34,126 nucleotides of DNA. Source: an uncultured Verrucomicrobiales bacterium (lineage in GTDB: Bacteria > Verrucomicrobiota > Verrucomicrobiia > Verrucomicrobiales > Akkermansiaceae). The DNA lies in the NCBI GenBank assembly GCA_937128235.1, contig CAKZMG010000120.1, positions 1 to 34,126 on the forward strand, written 5' to 3'. Shown piece after piece: positions 1-6,606 of this stretch (within the stretch, counting starts at the first letter, position 1; every line of letters begins with the position of its first letter). The translations under genes were made by a program, and so were the position numbers. The notes beneath the pieces are model-generated. The model was not told where the DNA came from and did not search any database. It saw only the letters and a program-made list of their open reading frames with translations.

Positions 1-429
1 ATTTACGGGCTAAGCGACCGCAAAGCATCCAACGATGACATTCTCAACTCTTGGAAAAAAACCACATGTAAAATCATTTACAGTAAGATCAAATCCCACC
101 AAGACACCGAGCATGAAACCATGTATGGAGTAGGTGTCTTTTACGAATACACGCATGAAGGGAAAACCTATCGATCTAACAGATACGGCAATGACAGCTC
201 CACCAGCAGCGAACGAGAAGACAAGCACGAAGAGATGGATTACTACGCACCGGGCACACAACACCACTGCTATGTAGATCCAGCTGAGCCCTGGTCATCC
301 ATGTTGGCACCGGAGAAAAAAAGCAGCACCCTCAGAATACTCATTATCGTAGGCTGGGTAATGGTAGCCCTGGGAGCCATCGCAGTATTCTTCGGCTGGA
401 AAAATAGAGACAAAGCAAAACTTATATAA
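1..429 (+). CDS. DUF3592-like membrane protein, 5'-truncated by the window edge
   Basis: The frame is open from base 1, so the N-terminus lies outside the window; 142 residues are visible. An ATG at codon 41 is internal, because the family pattern continues upstream of it. The visible part reads like the extracytoplasmic domain of DUF3592 proteins: a Trp near residue 18 opening the domain, a YEYTHEGKTYRSNR strand pair where the family has a Y-x-Y-x-x-x-G-x-x-Y-x-S pattern, then YYAPGTQHHCYVDPAEPWSSML, shortened here to its key residues Y-x-P-G and V-D-P-x-x-P. A single hydrophobic helix follows (about residues 116-134) with a short basic cytoplasmic tail. Function is unknown for the family. 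The next gene starts 13 bases downstream, so the two may be co-transcribed. Assignment is by pattern recall, not a profile search. Confidence 0.7.
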   Translation: MYGLSDRKASNDDILNSWKKTTCKIIYSKIKSHQDTEHETMYGVGVFYEYTHEGKTYRSNRYGNDSSTSSEREDKHEEMDYYAPGTQHHCYVDPAEPWSSMLAPEKKSSTLRILIIVGWVMVALGAIAVFFGWKNRDKAKLI

Positions 430-442
430 GTAAGGTAAAACC

Positions 443-799
443 ATGATCAAAGCACAACGACTCAGTGCCATCGTCCCCAGCACAGACATTATCAAAACCA
501 AGAAATTTCTCATTGAAGTTCTAGAGTTCGAAGGACTCACTCTCCAATGCCCAGACGACCACTACGCCATCGTAAAAACAGCAGACACCGAGCTCCACCT
601 ACAAGCCACCACTGGCACCCCCAACGAAATGAGCATCTATATGCACGTGGAAAGTGTGAACAATGCTTGGGAAAAATTAAAAGATCTCGAAGGTATTAAA
701 ACCAAAGCCCCCTTTATCCAAGACTACGGCATGAAAGAAACCCACGTCATTCTACCTCACACCAATACTCTGCTGTTTATTGGTGAGGATGTAGGCTGA
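443..799 (+). CDS. VOC-superfamily (glyoxalase/bleomycin-resistance-like) protein
   Basis: This 118-residue protein has the length and layout of a single VOC domain. It begins with AQRLSAIVPSTDIIKTKKFL, a first beta strand followed by a helix, then FEGLTLQ and YAIVKT strands, a mid-protein IYMHVESVNNAWEKL strand-helix, and a closing GMKETHVILPHTNTLLFIG, where VOC proteins usually have GxxxxxxxDPxGN. The DP is replaced by LP, so a classical metal site is not evident. VOC members include glyoxalases, dioxygenases and antibiotic-binding proteins; no substrate can be inferred here. An AAGGT just upstream of the ATG is one of the few ribosome-binding-like sequences in the window. It may share a transcript with the DUF3592-like gene. 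Confidence 0.75.
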   Translation: MIKAQRLSAIVPSTDIIKTKKFLIEVLEFEGLTLQCPDDHYAIVKTADTELHLQATTGTPNEMSIYMHVESVNNAWEKLKDLEGIKTKAPFIQDYGMKETHVILPHTNTLLFIGEDVG

Positions 800-916
800 T
801 GAAAATGGTGATGTGATGATTGCCGATTCATTTAGGCAGATGAAATACTGCATGAAAAACTGAATAATCTTGGGCTTGTATCTGCCAAATAAAATAGATA
901 AACAAGAGACCATAGC

Positions 917-1474
917 ATGAGCCCCAATTTCCCAAATAAACTATCGATTCCTGTGATGAATCATCTGAGTGGTAAGATTTATTTCTTGAAACGAGTCGAT
1001 GAAATAGAGCCAAGTGATGAACTTTTAGAGCATTTAGTTGCCATTGGAAATGAGTATAAAGTGTATTCATGGATTTTCAAAGAGATGCTAAAGGAAGAAC
1101 CTTATGGGCTGAACAATGCGAATGACTTCTTTGAAATGGGAAGAAATGGCTGGAATGAAAATGAGCAATTTGTCTTTATGCTGATGACTGAGAATGGAGA
1201 GCCTGCCGCCTGCATCGACATCAAAAGCTCAGATTTAGATGGTGCAGAAATTGGCTATTTATCCAGCGTCAAGCACCGAGGAGTGATGACTAATACCGTT
1301 ATTGCCATCCTAAATTTAGCGAGAGACGAAGGATACAAACGGCTTTTTGCATTAGTCCAAAAAGGCAATGATGAGTCATCGGATGTAATGTTAAGAGCTG
1401 GATTTTTGCACAATGAAGCCCGATCAGAGCAATGTGAAACTTATCACTATTATGAAACTTCATCCCAACAATAA
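917..1474 (+). CDS. GNAT-family N-acetyltransferase
   Basis: This 185-residue protein resembles GNAT acetyltransferases, which move an acetyl group from acetyl-CoA to an amine. The central strands FVFMLMTENGEPAACIDI and AEIGYLSS, followed by KHRGVM and a long helix, correspond to motifs D and A. The pyrophosphate-binding Q/RxxGxG/A loop is degenerate (KHRGVM), which weakens any claim of full activity. The C-terminal part, KGNDESSDVMLRAGF, matches motif B, where a second N-terminal residue run meets the conserved GF. The ATG at 917 could be replaced by one at codon 14 (MNHLSG). It is the first gene of a compact plus-strand cluster reaching 6569; the next start is 20 bases away. The preceding 117 bases hold no gene and no convincing promoter. 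Confidence 0.75.
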   Translation: MSPNFPNKLSIPVMNHLSGKIYFLKRVDEIEPSDELLEHLVAIGNEYKVYSWIFKEMLKEEPYGLNNANDFFEMGRNGWNENEQFVFMLMTENGEPAACIDIKSSDLDGAEIGYLSSVKHRGVMTNTVIAILNLARDEGYKRLFALVQKGNDESSDVMLRAGFLHNEARSEQCETYHYYETSSQQ

Positions 1475-1494
1475 CTCAACAACTTTGACTAAAC

Positions 1495-1998
1495 ATGTTC
1501 ACACCACTACCTGAAAGCATCATCTTAGAAACCAAGCACTGGCGTATCACACATAATCGTGATGCTAGGCTAGAAGGTTACTTGATGCTGGGCACACTTG
1601 AAGAAGCCTACGAATTCTCTGATATTTCTAGTGAAGGTCTGGCAGAGTTTGGTGAAATTGTATCATTAGCCACTAGCGCAATTAGAAAGACCTTCTCTCC
1701 AAAACATGTTTTAGTAGGACGGTATGGTGTTATGCCTGGGCACCGTCTCCATCTCCATTTGGTTCCCGTCTATGACTGGCTAGATAAGCGAATGGAGTCT
1801 GATGAAAGATACTCATTTCTAGATACTCTTTATAGCGATGAAGACAGCGTTCTACGCTATGATGCTGCTGACTATATGCTCTATACTTGGAGAGAACTAT
1901 GTGAGAGAGCTGATGAATCAGGGCTACCAGAAGTTGACCTAACATCTGTTGTGAACAAACTTAAACGCCAAATAGAAAAAGACCGTTTGGATTCGTAA
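1495..1998 (+). CDS. HIT-like (histidine triad) family protein with a degenerate triad
   Basis: This 167-residue protein has the HIT fold pattern: an early substrate strand (ITHNRDARLEGYLMLGT), a helix of about residues 47-66, a strand HVLVGRYG and then PGHRLHLHLVPVY at residues 81-93. HIT hydrolases and transferases use H-x-H-x-H-x-x, the middle His forming a nucleotidyl intermediate. Here the first His position is Arg84, while His86 (the nucleophile position) and His88 are kept, with an extra His at 83. Family members split or move nucleoside monophosphates on phosphate or phosphoramidate substrates. The substrate is unknown. It lies 20 bases after a GNAT gene and 12 before an ATP-grasp gene, suggesting a shared transcript. 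A second, canonical HIT gene is at 22672-23088. Confidence 0.7.
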   Translation: MFTPLPESIILETKHWRITHNRDARLEGYLMLGTLEEAYEFSDISSEGLAEFGEIVSLATSAIRKTFSPKHVLVGRYGVMPGHRLHLHLVPVYDWLDKRMESDERYSFLDTLYSDEDSVLRYDAADYMLYTWRELCERADESGLPEVDLTSVVNKLKRQIEKDRLDS

Positions 1999-2010
1999 TT
2001 CGAGAACACT

Positions 2011-2844
2011 ATGAAACCGCCAAATATAACTCATCTTGAAAACACAATTTACCTTGTCACGGAAGAAACTGGGTTTGGGCAGTATGATTTTTGTTTTGAA
2101 GATCATTTTGAATGTCGTCACCCGCATTACTTGGATGATGAAATCACGGCGATTGCTCGTATGGGGGCAGCTCCTGATTACAAAGAACGCTACGAGCAAA
2201 TGTTAGAGTTTGGGGTCAAACTCGTTCATACTCCAGAGCAATATGGTCAGACAAGCTTACTACCCACTTGGTATCCGCTGATTGAAGAATTTACGCCGAA
2301 GAGTATCTGGTATGACTCTCCTCCAGATTTTATCGAGATCGAAACCAACTTCGATTATCCCATATTCATCAAGGGTGAACGTCAGACCGCTAAACATAAC
2401 GGCAACTTGGCAATCATTCAAGATAGAGAGCATTACTCAAAACTCACTGAACAATGGAAAAAAGATCCGATTCTTTGGTGGCAACGTATTGTCTGTCGTG
2501 ACTTCCATCCGTTACAGCCAGCTAAAGCAAAAGAAGCCCAGTCCGCAATGCCGAAGAGTTATGAATTCAGAACGTTTTGGTGGAAAGGTCAGTGCGTTGG
2601 AATTGGGCGCTATTGGGTGGCTGTGGATTACCAACTGGATCCATCCGACAAGCCAATACTTTTAGAGATTGGCAAACAAGTCACTCAACGTATCCCAGCA
2701 CCTCTCCTAGTCATCGACTTTGCTAAAACTCTCGCTGGAGAATGGATAGTCATCGAATGTAATGATGGTCAAGACTCAGGCTACGCAGGAGTCAAAGCCG
2801 TGCAGATGTGGAGGAACATCCTCGATATTGAACAAGAAAAATGA
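2011..2844 (+). CDS. ATP-grasp protein, R2K-clade-like
   Basis: This 277-residue protein resembles the R2K clade of ATP-grasp ligases (the DUF4343 type), which are predicted to form amide bonds between a carboxylate and an amine using ATP. Supporting parts are a central PIFIKGERQTAKHN strand-loop, the EFRTFWWKGQ strand where the clade carries an E-x-R pair, and a C-terminal LLVIDFAKTLAGEWIVIECN, with the E-x-N pair that normally binds magnesium-ATP, followed by DGQDSGYAG. The N-terminal 90 residues contain no motif I know. R2K enzymes are often found near peptide-modification or phage-type genes; the native substrate here is unknown. Its stop lies 7 bases before the next start. An ORF start inside its 3' end (2762) is a longer reading of the next gene and is not favoured. 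Confidence 0.7.
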   Translation: MKPPNITHLENTIYLVTEETGFGQYDFCFEDHFECRHPHYLDDEITAIARMGAAPDYKERYEQMLEFGVKLVHTPEQYGQTSLLPTWYPLIEEFTPKSIWYDSPPDFIEIETNFDYPIFIKGERQTAKHNGNLAIIQDREHYSKLTEQWKKDPILWWQRIVCRDFHPLQPAKAKEAQSAMPKSYEFRTFWWKGQCVGIGRYWVAVDYQLDPSDKPILLEIGKQVTQRIPAPLLVIDFAKTLAGEWIVIECNDGQDSGYAGVKAVQMWRNILDIEQEK

Positions 2845-2851
2845 TAGCAAC

Positions 2852-3385
2852 ATGAAGACCATCATAGAAACCGACAGGCTCCTTATTAGAGAGCTGGTAG
2901 AATCTGACGTTGATGCAATGTTCGAGCTTCACTCTGATCCAGAAGTTCATCGATTTTTAGGAAATAATACGGTGGCGGATCATGCGGGCATGATGGAAAT
3001 AATCAGGTCTATAAGACAGCAATACATTGATTTCGGAGTGGGAAGATGGGTGATGATAGACAAGCAAAATCAAGAGTTCATCGGGTGGACTGGCTTACAA
3101 TTTGTTACTCGAAAAACGAATAATCATAAGAACTACCATGACCTTGGTTATAGACTCTTGAAAAGATTTTGGGGGCAAGGCTATGCCACTGAATCTGCAA
3201 TTGCTTCCCTAGATTATGCCTTTAATGAACTGAACCTAACTGAGGTCTATGCGATGGCTGATAGTAGAAATATAGTCTCACATAAGATCCTGAAAAAGAT
3301 CGGTCTAAAGTTCATAGAAACGTTCGACTATGAAGGAGTGGTGCACCATTGGTTAAAGATAAAAAAATCTGAGTATACTCAGTAA
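2852..3385 (+). CDS. GNAT acetyltransferase, RimJ/RimL type
   Basis: This 177-residue protein is a typical RimJ/RimL-like GNAT enzyme. It opens with IETDRLLIRELVESDVDAMF, the usual start of the family, and carries the acetyl-CoA loop as RFWGQGYATE with R-x-x-G-x-G/A intact. The C-terminal half has VYAMADSRNIVSHKILKKIG, which matches the motif B Asn-x-x-S-x-x-x-L-x-K-x-G signature. Such enzymes acetylate protein N-termini, polyamines or antibiotics; the acceptor cannot be told. I start it at 2852, giving the family's usual N-terminus; the longer frame from 2762 would overlap the upstream gene by 83 bases. The gene follows the ATP-grasp gene by 7 bases and precedes a second RimJ/RimL-like gene, with which it is only distantly similar by eye. 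Confidence 0.85.
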   Translation: MKTIIETDRLLIRELVESDVDAMFELHSDPEVHRFLGNNTVADHAGMMEIIRSIRQQYIDFGVGRWVMIDKQNQEFIGWTGLQFVTRKTNNHKNYHDLGYRLLKRFWGQGYATESAIASLDYAFNELNLTEVYAMADSRNIVSHKILKKIGLKFIETFDYEGVVHHWLKIKKSEYTQ

Positions 3386-3422
3386 AAAACATCTCTAAAC
3401 AAGAAGCGAAATCTGAAATATA

Positions 3423-3925
3423 ATGAATCTAACATTAATCAAACGAAAAGATGCTCAAGAACTCTTTGAGCTGACGGTGAAGAACAGAGCGTATTTACGT
3501 AAGTGGCTTCCTTGGCTCGATGGAGTGCAGAGCTTGGCTGATACTGAGGAGTTTATCGAGAGATCTATTGCTGGTCACAAGTCTAGTGAAGTGTGTAATT
3601 TTATGATTCGGCAAGGGCAAGAATTGGTCGGTATTTGCGGTTTCTATAAATTTGATTGGGAAAAGAAAATGGGGTTTATCGGCTACTGGCTGGGTGAAGA
3701 ATTTCAAGGGCAAGGTCTGATGTCGAGAGCTTGTTTGGAGTTAGAAAAAATTGCTTCTCAGGAGCTTGGGATTTTAAAGTTAGATATCAGAGCTGCAGAA
3801 TTAAATCGTCCTAGCAGAGCCATCCCAGAGCGTTGGGTTATGTTGAGAAAAGGACGATTCAGAATGCCGAGTGGCTGTATGATCACCATGTGGATCACGT
3901 GGTGTATGTAAAGGAACTGACCTGA
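3423..3925 (+). pseudogene. RimJ/RimL-type GNAT acetyltransferase with a single-base frameshift
   Basis: The first 137 codons encode a normal RimJ/RimL-like GNAT: RKDAQELFELTVKNRAYLRK at the N-terminus, IRQGQELVGICGFYKF, and IGYWLGEEFQGQGLMS with the acetyl-CoA loop intact. At 3831-3833 the frame breaks. The annotated frame continues as WVMLRKGRF and stops at 3911. Shifting to the frame that contains base 3833 restores the family's C-terminus, LGYVEK, then NAEWLYDHHVDHVVYVKEL, ending at 3925. The data fit one lost base between the Glu codon at 3828 and the Leu codon at 3833; a sequencing error is equally possible. The repaired protein would have about 167 residues. The acceptor is unknown. 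If the deletion is real the enzyme has lost its last beta strands and is probably inactive. Confidence 0.8.
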
Positions 3926-3939
3926 GATTTTTGATGAGC

Positions 3940-5169
3940 ATGAAACCTATTAACCGATCTTTAAAAGATGGCGAATGCGCTAGTGGTAGTGTGAATTTTA
4001 TCACTAGAGAAGGTGAGACTGTATTGCGACCTATGGGGCATTGGTCTAAGAGTATCCATAATCTGTTAGAGTTTCTAGAGGGAGTCGGCTTTGTGTATGC
4101 GCCCAGATTTCTAGGCGTGGATACAGAAAAGCAACTCGAACGGTTAAGCTATATTCATGGAGAGGTTGAGCTAAGACCATGGACTGATGTGATGCTTGGT
4201 TTTTCTGGGTTAGCGCAAATAGCTGAGATGCTGAAATCGTATCATGAGAAAGTCTCTGCTTTCACATCAGAGGATGCGAGATGGCATTTGGATGATCGAG
4301 AACAAAACTCAAACATGATCATTCGACATGGTGATATTGGTCCTTGGAACATGGTATGGGAGGGAGGTCGCCTTGTTGGTCTGATCGATTGGGATTTTGC
4401 CGAGCCAGGAACGAAATTAGAAGACGTGGCACAGGTTGCTTGGCATTGTATACCGCTGAAGCCAGCTAGACAATCGCTACAGGCAGGTGTGAAGCCAGAA
4501 GAACAAAAGGAAAGGTTTAAGTATTTCTGTGATGCTTGTGGAGTCGCTACAGAAGATGTTCTGGAGGCTTTAAAGATGGTTCAAGATTTAGAAATTGAAC
4601 GTATGCAAACTCATGGAGGTGCTGGAATAGAACCCTGGGCATCGTTTCTGAAGCGAGGTGATGTGAAATTTGTGAAAGAAGATATGGCTTGGTTGCAGGA
4701 TGAGTTTAGAGCGCAACTCTTGACTGAACTCCCAACAGCTCCAGCGGAATCTGCATACGATGATGTTTTTGTCGTTTTCTCGAAAATAACTGAAGGTGAT
4801 GAAGAGAAAGGCTTTGTGCCAGGCTATCATTTTCGGATTCTAGATAGCAATAGGAATGATGTGGGACATATTAATTTCCGTGTTGGTGATACGCCTCATG
4901 TGAGCTTTGCCGCTGGGCATGTAGGATATGAAATAACAGAGAAACATCGTGGAAATCGCTATGCAGCAAAAGCCTGTCTAGCCTTAGCTCCGTGGATAAG
5001 AAAAAATTCAGATAACGTTCTCATCACGGTAGAGCCTGATAATGTTGCTAGTATAAAAACGATTAAATGTATAGGAGCACAGTTCATCGATAAAGTGAAT
5101 ACCCCTGAGAATGATCCACATTTTCTAAGAGGATCACGAGTGAAGCTCCGCTATAATTGGAAGCCTTAA
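3940..5169 (+). CDS. Fusion of an aminoglycoside-phosphotransferase-like kinase and a GNAT domain
   Basis: Two enzymes share one 409-residue chain. Residues 1 to about 265 form an APH/choline-kinase-like domain. HGDIGPWN at 130-137 is the Brenner catalytic loop (Asp132, Asn137), and LIDWDFAEPG at 148-157 holds the magnesium-binding Asp150/Asp152. Residues about 272-408 form a GNAT domain: VGYEITEKHRGNRYAAKACL at 328-347 is motif A, with RGNRYA in place of RGxGxA, and ITVEPDNVASIKTIKCIGA at 362-380 is motif B. APH enzymes phosphorylate aminoglycosides or other alcohols, and GNAT enzymes acetylate amines. The order is opposite to the clinical AAC(6')-APH(2'') fusion. Starts TTG 3931, ATG 3934 and ATG 3940 are in frame; I chose 3940 by its clean family-like N-terminus. 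Substrates are unknown. Confidence 0.82.
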   Translation: MKPINRSLKDGECASGSVNFITREGETVLRPMGHWSKSIHNLLEFLEGVGFVYAPRFLGVDTEKQLERLSYIHGEVELRPWTDVMLGFSGLAQIAEMLKSYHEKVSAFTSEDARWHLDDREQNSNMIIRHGDIGPWNMVWEGGRLVGLIDWDFAEPGTKLEDVAQVAWHCIPLKPARQSLQAGVKPEEQKERFKYFCDACGVATEDVLEALKMVQDLEIERMQTHGGAGIEPWASFLKRGDVKFVKEDMAWLQDEFRAQLLTELPTAPAESAYDDVFVVFSKITEGDEEKGFVPGYHFRILDSNRNDVGHINFRVGDTPHVSFAAGHVGYEITEKHRGNRYAAKACLALAPWIRKNSDNVLITVEPDNVASIKTIKCIGAQFIDKVNTPENDPHFLRGSRVKLRYNWKP

Positions 5170-5173
5170 TAAT

Positions 5174-5605
5174 ATGAAACAACAATATACAAGAATTTCA
5201 GCCTACGCGCTCATCACACAGGATGAAAAAATATTATTATGTAGAATCTCAAATGAACTTTCTCGATGGGCAGGTCAGTGGACATTGCCTGGCGGTGGTA
5301 TTGAGTTTGGTGAAGACCCAGAGGGTGCTGTCGTTCGTGAAGTAGAGGAGGAAACAGGGCTAGTAGTTTCTGTTAGATCGATCACTCATGTAGACTCGAT
5401 CACAGATGATTCTGGCGAACATGATTTTCATGGGATTCGTCTGATTTATGAGGTGGACATTATCGGTGGAGAGCTTCGAGATGAAGTCAGTGGGACGACT
5501 GATAGAGTGATGTGGATGGATAGAGACGAGATGGAAAAGAACTCGTTAGTTGACTTAGCGGAAGTGGGAGTAAAACTAGTTTACAGAAACAACTATGACC
5601 ATTGA
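5174..5605 (+). CDS. NUDIX hydrolase
   Basis: This 143-residue protein carries a complete Nudix box at residues 41-63: GGIEFGE, seven residues, then REVEEETGL, matching G-x5-E-x7-R-E-U-x-E-E-x-G-U with no substitutions. It should therefore hydrolyse a nucleoside diphosphate linked to another group, with magnesium bound by the REVEEE glutamates. The preceding RWAGQWTLPG is the usual strand before the box. Members clean up oxidised or unusual nucleotides or act on sugar nucleotides; the sequence does not say which. The start is 4 bases after the APH-GNAT stop. Its last 11 bases overlap the next gene in a different frame, an arrangement typical of translational coupling within one operon. Confidence 0.9.
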   Translation: MKQQYTRISAYALITQDEKILLCRISNELSRWAGQWTLPGGGIEFGEDPEGAVVREVEEETGLVVSVRSITHVDSITDDSGEHDFHGIRLIYEVDIIGGELRDEVSGTTDRVMWMDRDEMEKNSLVDLAEVGVKLVYRNNYDH

Positions 5606-6569
5606 ACCAGTAAAAGAAGAGCATAAGGAAGAGCTTTTCCAAATGCATGAGCTGTGCTTTCGTGAGCATATTGATCAGATTTGGGGGTGGGATGATGTTT
5701 GGCAGCGGGAGTATTTTGATAAAGAATGGCAGGTTGGCGAATGGAGGGTGATGGTAGAGAGCGGTCAGATTATTGGTTGCTTGATGTGGAGGCTGAAATG
5801 CGATCACTTGTATTTGCATAACATTTCATTGCTGCCTAAATTTCGTGGTGAGGGACGAGGTAGTGAGGCGATGAAATATATTCTCAGCAAGGCGAATGCT
5901 CTGAAACTAGGAGTGAAACTCTCTACCTTTCAAACCAACGAACAAGTGATTTCTTTTTATGAAAGACTTGGTTTCAGCGTAATTGAACAAAAAGAGAATG
6001 GTAAATTATTGCACCGACCTTTCACTGAAAAAACTAACAGAATCATGGTGATCGGCTGCTGTGGTGCTGGGAAATCTACGTTGTCGTTTAGGCTGGCAGA
6101 GCATTTTGATCTGCCAGTGTATCATCTGGATAAGTTATTCTGGAAAGCTGGGTGGGTGCAGACTGAAAAGGAAGAGTGGATCGCAAAGCATGAGAAAATG
6201 ATTGAGAAACCGCAGTGGATTATCGATGGAAATTTTAGTTCTACCATGTCTGATCGCCTAGAGAAAGCAGACCTAGTGATTTGCATGGACATGCCGAGGT
6301 GGCAATGCTTTTGGGGCATATTCAAACGTCGATGGATGTATAGGGGTAAAAGCAGACCAGATATGACGGAAGGTTGCCCCGAGCGGATTAACTGGGAATT
6401 TTTAAAGTATGTCTGGGACTTTCATCGCGATGCCCGACCACTAATCATGGAAAAACTGGCGGCTTACAACGGTCTTAGCCCAGTCCATATCCTGAAAAGT
6501 AGAAAGGAGGTGAGGCATTTTCTGGAACAAATAACTCAAAAAAGAACCACCAACAAATCAGATGACTAG
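5595..6569 (+). CDS. Fusion of a GNAT domain and a FlaR/topology-modulation-type P-loop kinase
   Basis: This 324-residue chain joins two domains. Residues 1 to about 143 are a GNAT acetyltransferase: YLHNISLLPKFRGEGRGSEA with the intact loop RGEGRG at 84-89, and TNEQVISFYERLGF as motif B. Residues about 148-315 match the small P-loop kinases annotated as DNA topology modulation protein FlaR: Walker A GCCGAGKS at 154-161, YHLDKLFWKAGWV, WIIDGNF, the ADLVICMDMPRW strand and GKSRPDMTEGCPER. Despite the name, that family looks like a nucleoside or small-molecule kinase; its true substrate is not established. The gene overlaps the NUDIX gene by 11 bases and ends the operon. Having two GNAT-kinase fusions with opposite domain order in one operon is unusual. 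Confidence 0.85.
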   Translation: MTIEPVKEEHKEELFQMHELCFREHIDQIWGWDDVWQREYFDKEWQVGEWRVMVESGQIIGCLMWRLKCDHLYLHNISLLPKFRGEGRGSEAMKYILSKANALKLGVKLSTFQTNEQVISFYERLGFSVIEQKENGKLLHRPFTEKTNRIMVIGCCGAGKSTLSFRLAEHFDLPVYHLDKLFWKAGWVQTEKEEWIAKHEKMIEKPQWIIDGNFSSTMSDRLEKADLVICMDMPRWQCFWGIFKRRWMYRGKSRPDMTEGCPERINWEFLKYVWDFHRDARPLIMEKLAAYNGLSPVHILKSRKEVRHFLEQITQKRTTNKSDD

Positions 6570-6591
6570 AACGTTACTCGTTTCTGATTTG
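6554..6591. repeat. 9-bp inverted repeat between convergent operons
   Basis: CAAATCAGA at 6554-6562 and TCTGATTTG at 6583-6591 are perfect inverted repeats with a 20-base loop. The element covers the stop codon of the GNAT-kinase fusion and ends 16 bases before the stop of the permease gene on the other strand. It could act as a transcription barrier for both operons, but it is AT-rich and lacks a U-tract on either strand, so a classical terminator is not supported. Confidence 0.35.
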
Positions 6592-6606
6592 CCAATTCAC
6601 AGAAAA

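Noticed and set aside
2762-2851. 30-codon extension of the GNAT gene at 2852
   Set aside because: It overlaps the ATP-grasp gene by 83 bases and adds no family-like sequence; the family N-terminus begins at 2852.
917-6569. Integron cassette array
   Set aside because: GNAT, VOC, HIT and NUDIX genes are typical cassette cargo, but the gaps (20, 12, 7, 37, about 14, 4 and an overlap) are too short for attC sites, and no RYYYAAC/GTTRRRY pairs or integrase were seen.
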